Source of the DNA: Shewanella subflava
GTDB lineage: Bacteria; Pseudomonadota; Gammaproteobacteria; Enterobacterales; Shewanellaceae
DNA: 64,000 nt
Direction of reading: 5' to 3'
NCBI RefSeq assembly: GCF_025971955.1
Contig: NZ_JAPDMX010000028.1
Coordinates: 62,001 to 126,000, forward strand
Part shown: positions 63,685 to 64,000 of the stretch, one piece after another
Layout of the letters: every line of letters begins with the position of its first letter
Numbering within the stretch: position 1 is the stretch's first letter
Made by a program: the position numbers and the translations under genes
Notes under the pieces: model-generated
Told to the model about the DNA's origin: nothing
Seen by the model: only the letters and a program-made list of their open reading frames with translations
Databases searched by the model: none

Positions 63685-64000
63685 ATGAAAGTTTGGTATT
63701 CATGTTTAGCCGTGGTTATTGCTTCATTAATGATGCCTGCGGCTATTGCTAAAAACGACAAGCAAAACGATCAAAAAAGTGATCAATATAGCGAAAAACA
63801 TAGCGATAAAAAGAAAGACAAAGACCACAAGAAAGACAAAGACGATCGTGATGACAGAGACAGAGACAGAGACAGAGACAGAGACAGAGACAATTATAAC
63901 GACAGATATAACGACAACAATAAATCACTTCCTCCAGGGCTGCAGAAAAAGGCAGCCCAAGGCAAGCCATTACCACCTGGTTGGCAAAAAAAGCTCGCTA
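63685..64000 (+). CDS. RcnB/CigR-like secreted protein, 5' fragment
   Basis: The start of a protein cut by the window end; 105 codons are visible. A signal peptide (MKVWYSCLAVVIASLMM, cleavage after AIA) is followed by an extremely charged Lys/Asp tract, a (Asp-Arg)n run of about seven pairs, and then two LPPGLQKKAAQGK/LPPGWQKKLA motifs, typical of RcnB and CigR family proteins, which are periplasmic and linked to metal or stress handling. AAGGAAC precedes ATG 63685. The rest of the gene is outside the window. Confidence 0.78.
   Translation, partial: MKVWYSCLAVVIASLMMPAAIAKNDKQNDQKSDQYSEKHSDKKKDKDHKKDKDDRDDRDRDRDRDRDRDNYNDRYNDNNKSLPPGLQKKAAQGKPLPPGWQKKLA
63853..63891 (+). repeat. Hexanucleotide repeat (GACAGA)6 in the RcnB-like gene
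   Basis: Six perfect GACAGA copies (63853-63888) plus GAC encode an Asp-Arg dipeptide run. A 6-base unit keeps the frame when it expands or contracts. Confidence 0.95.

Noticed and set aside
63749..63976. A minus-strand ORF rich in Cys-Leu repeats near the window end.
   Set aside because: It is the antisense of the GACAGA hexamer tract in the RcnB-like gene.

Overview
The window is an ordinary stretch of a gammaproteobacterial chromosome, almost certainly Shewanella. The evidence is the tkt-epd-pgk-fba gene order, an OmcA/MtrC-family decaheme outer-membrane cytochrome, a cobalamin salvage operon next to metH, and a subclass B1 metallo-beta-lactamase of the kind known as resident enzymes (SFB-1, SLB-1) in the cold-water S. 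frigidimarina / S. livingstonensis group. The DNA is moderately AT-rich by eye. No tRNA, rRNA, CRISPR array, prophage or intact insertion sequence was seen.

Layout. 1-4047: central carbon genes tkt (3' end), epd, pgk, fba. 4563-7823: a MATE exporter, a DUF481 outer-membrane protein and a DUF4097 secreted protein. 8156-10018: an HBM-type chemoreceptor. 10356-13163 (minus): rpiA, then an AAA-like protein and an MscS-type channel in one operon. 13652-16754: pbpG, a bicupin, and a membrane protein with a degenerate GGDEF domain. 17349-21065 (minus): metH behind a probable MetJ operator. 21257-28931: cobC, a cobalamin riboswitch, a 31-residue microprotein, btuD-btuC-type transporter genes, then cobT-cobS-cobU-cobQ-cobO, mostly overlapping or tightly spaced. 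29143-31102 (minus): two paralogous GYF_2/coiled-coil proteins of unknown role, one with a 16-residue tandem repeat. 31431-37102 (minus): an RluA-type synthase, two VOC proteins, the B1 beta-lactamase, an ABC1/UbiB-type kinase and a cysteine hydrolase. 37225-41679 (plus): a DUF2235 hydrolase, btuF (completing the B12 importer 14 kb from btuCD), a MAPEG protein, and csgEFG without csgA or csgB. 41756-45749 (minus): two small proteins and glnD. 45828-50285 (plus): an RsuA-type synthase, a LysR regulator, and the decaheme cytochrome. 50498-61191 (minus): a POT-like transporter, a SEC-C protein, a large M60-like lipoprotein protease, valS, holC, pepA. 61466-64000 (plus): lptF-lptG and the start of an RcnB/CigR-like protein.

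Main points for a second look: (i) a family of about 245-270 bp non-coding elements (4135, 10069, 17057), each directly after a Rho-independent terminator, in the same orientation, with a TTCA-loop hairpin at the right end in all copies and at the left end in the best-preserved copy, resembling non-autonomous IS200/IS605-type elements that could retain a guide-RNA-like segment; (ii) an exact in-frame 45-bp tandem duplication in cobT; (iii) an undescribed 31-aa membrane microprotein between the B12 riboswitch and btuD; (iv) an AAA-like protein with a broken Walker A motif cotranscribed with an MscS channel; (v) the twin GYF_2 proteins; (vi) three 21-bp iterons downstream of cobO. Functional assignments rest on motifs and recognised family features; no database search was run.
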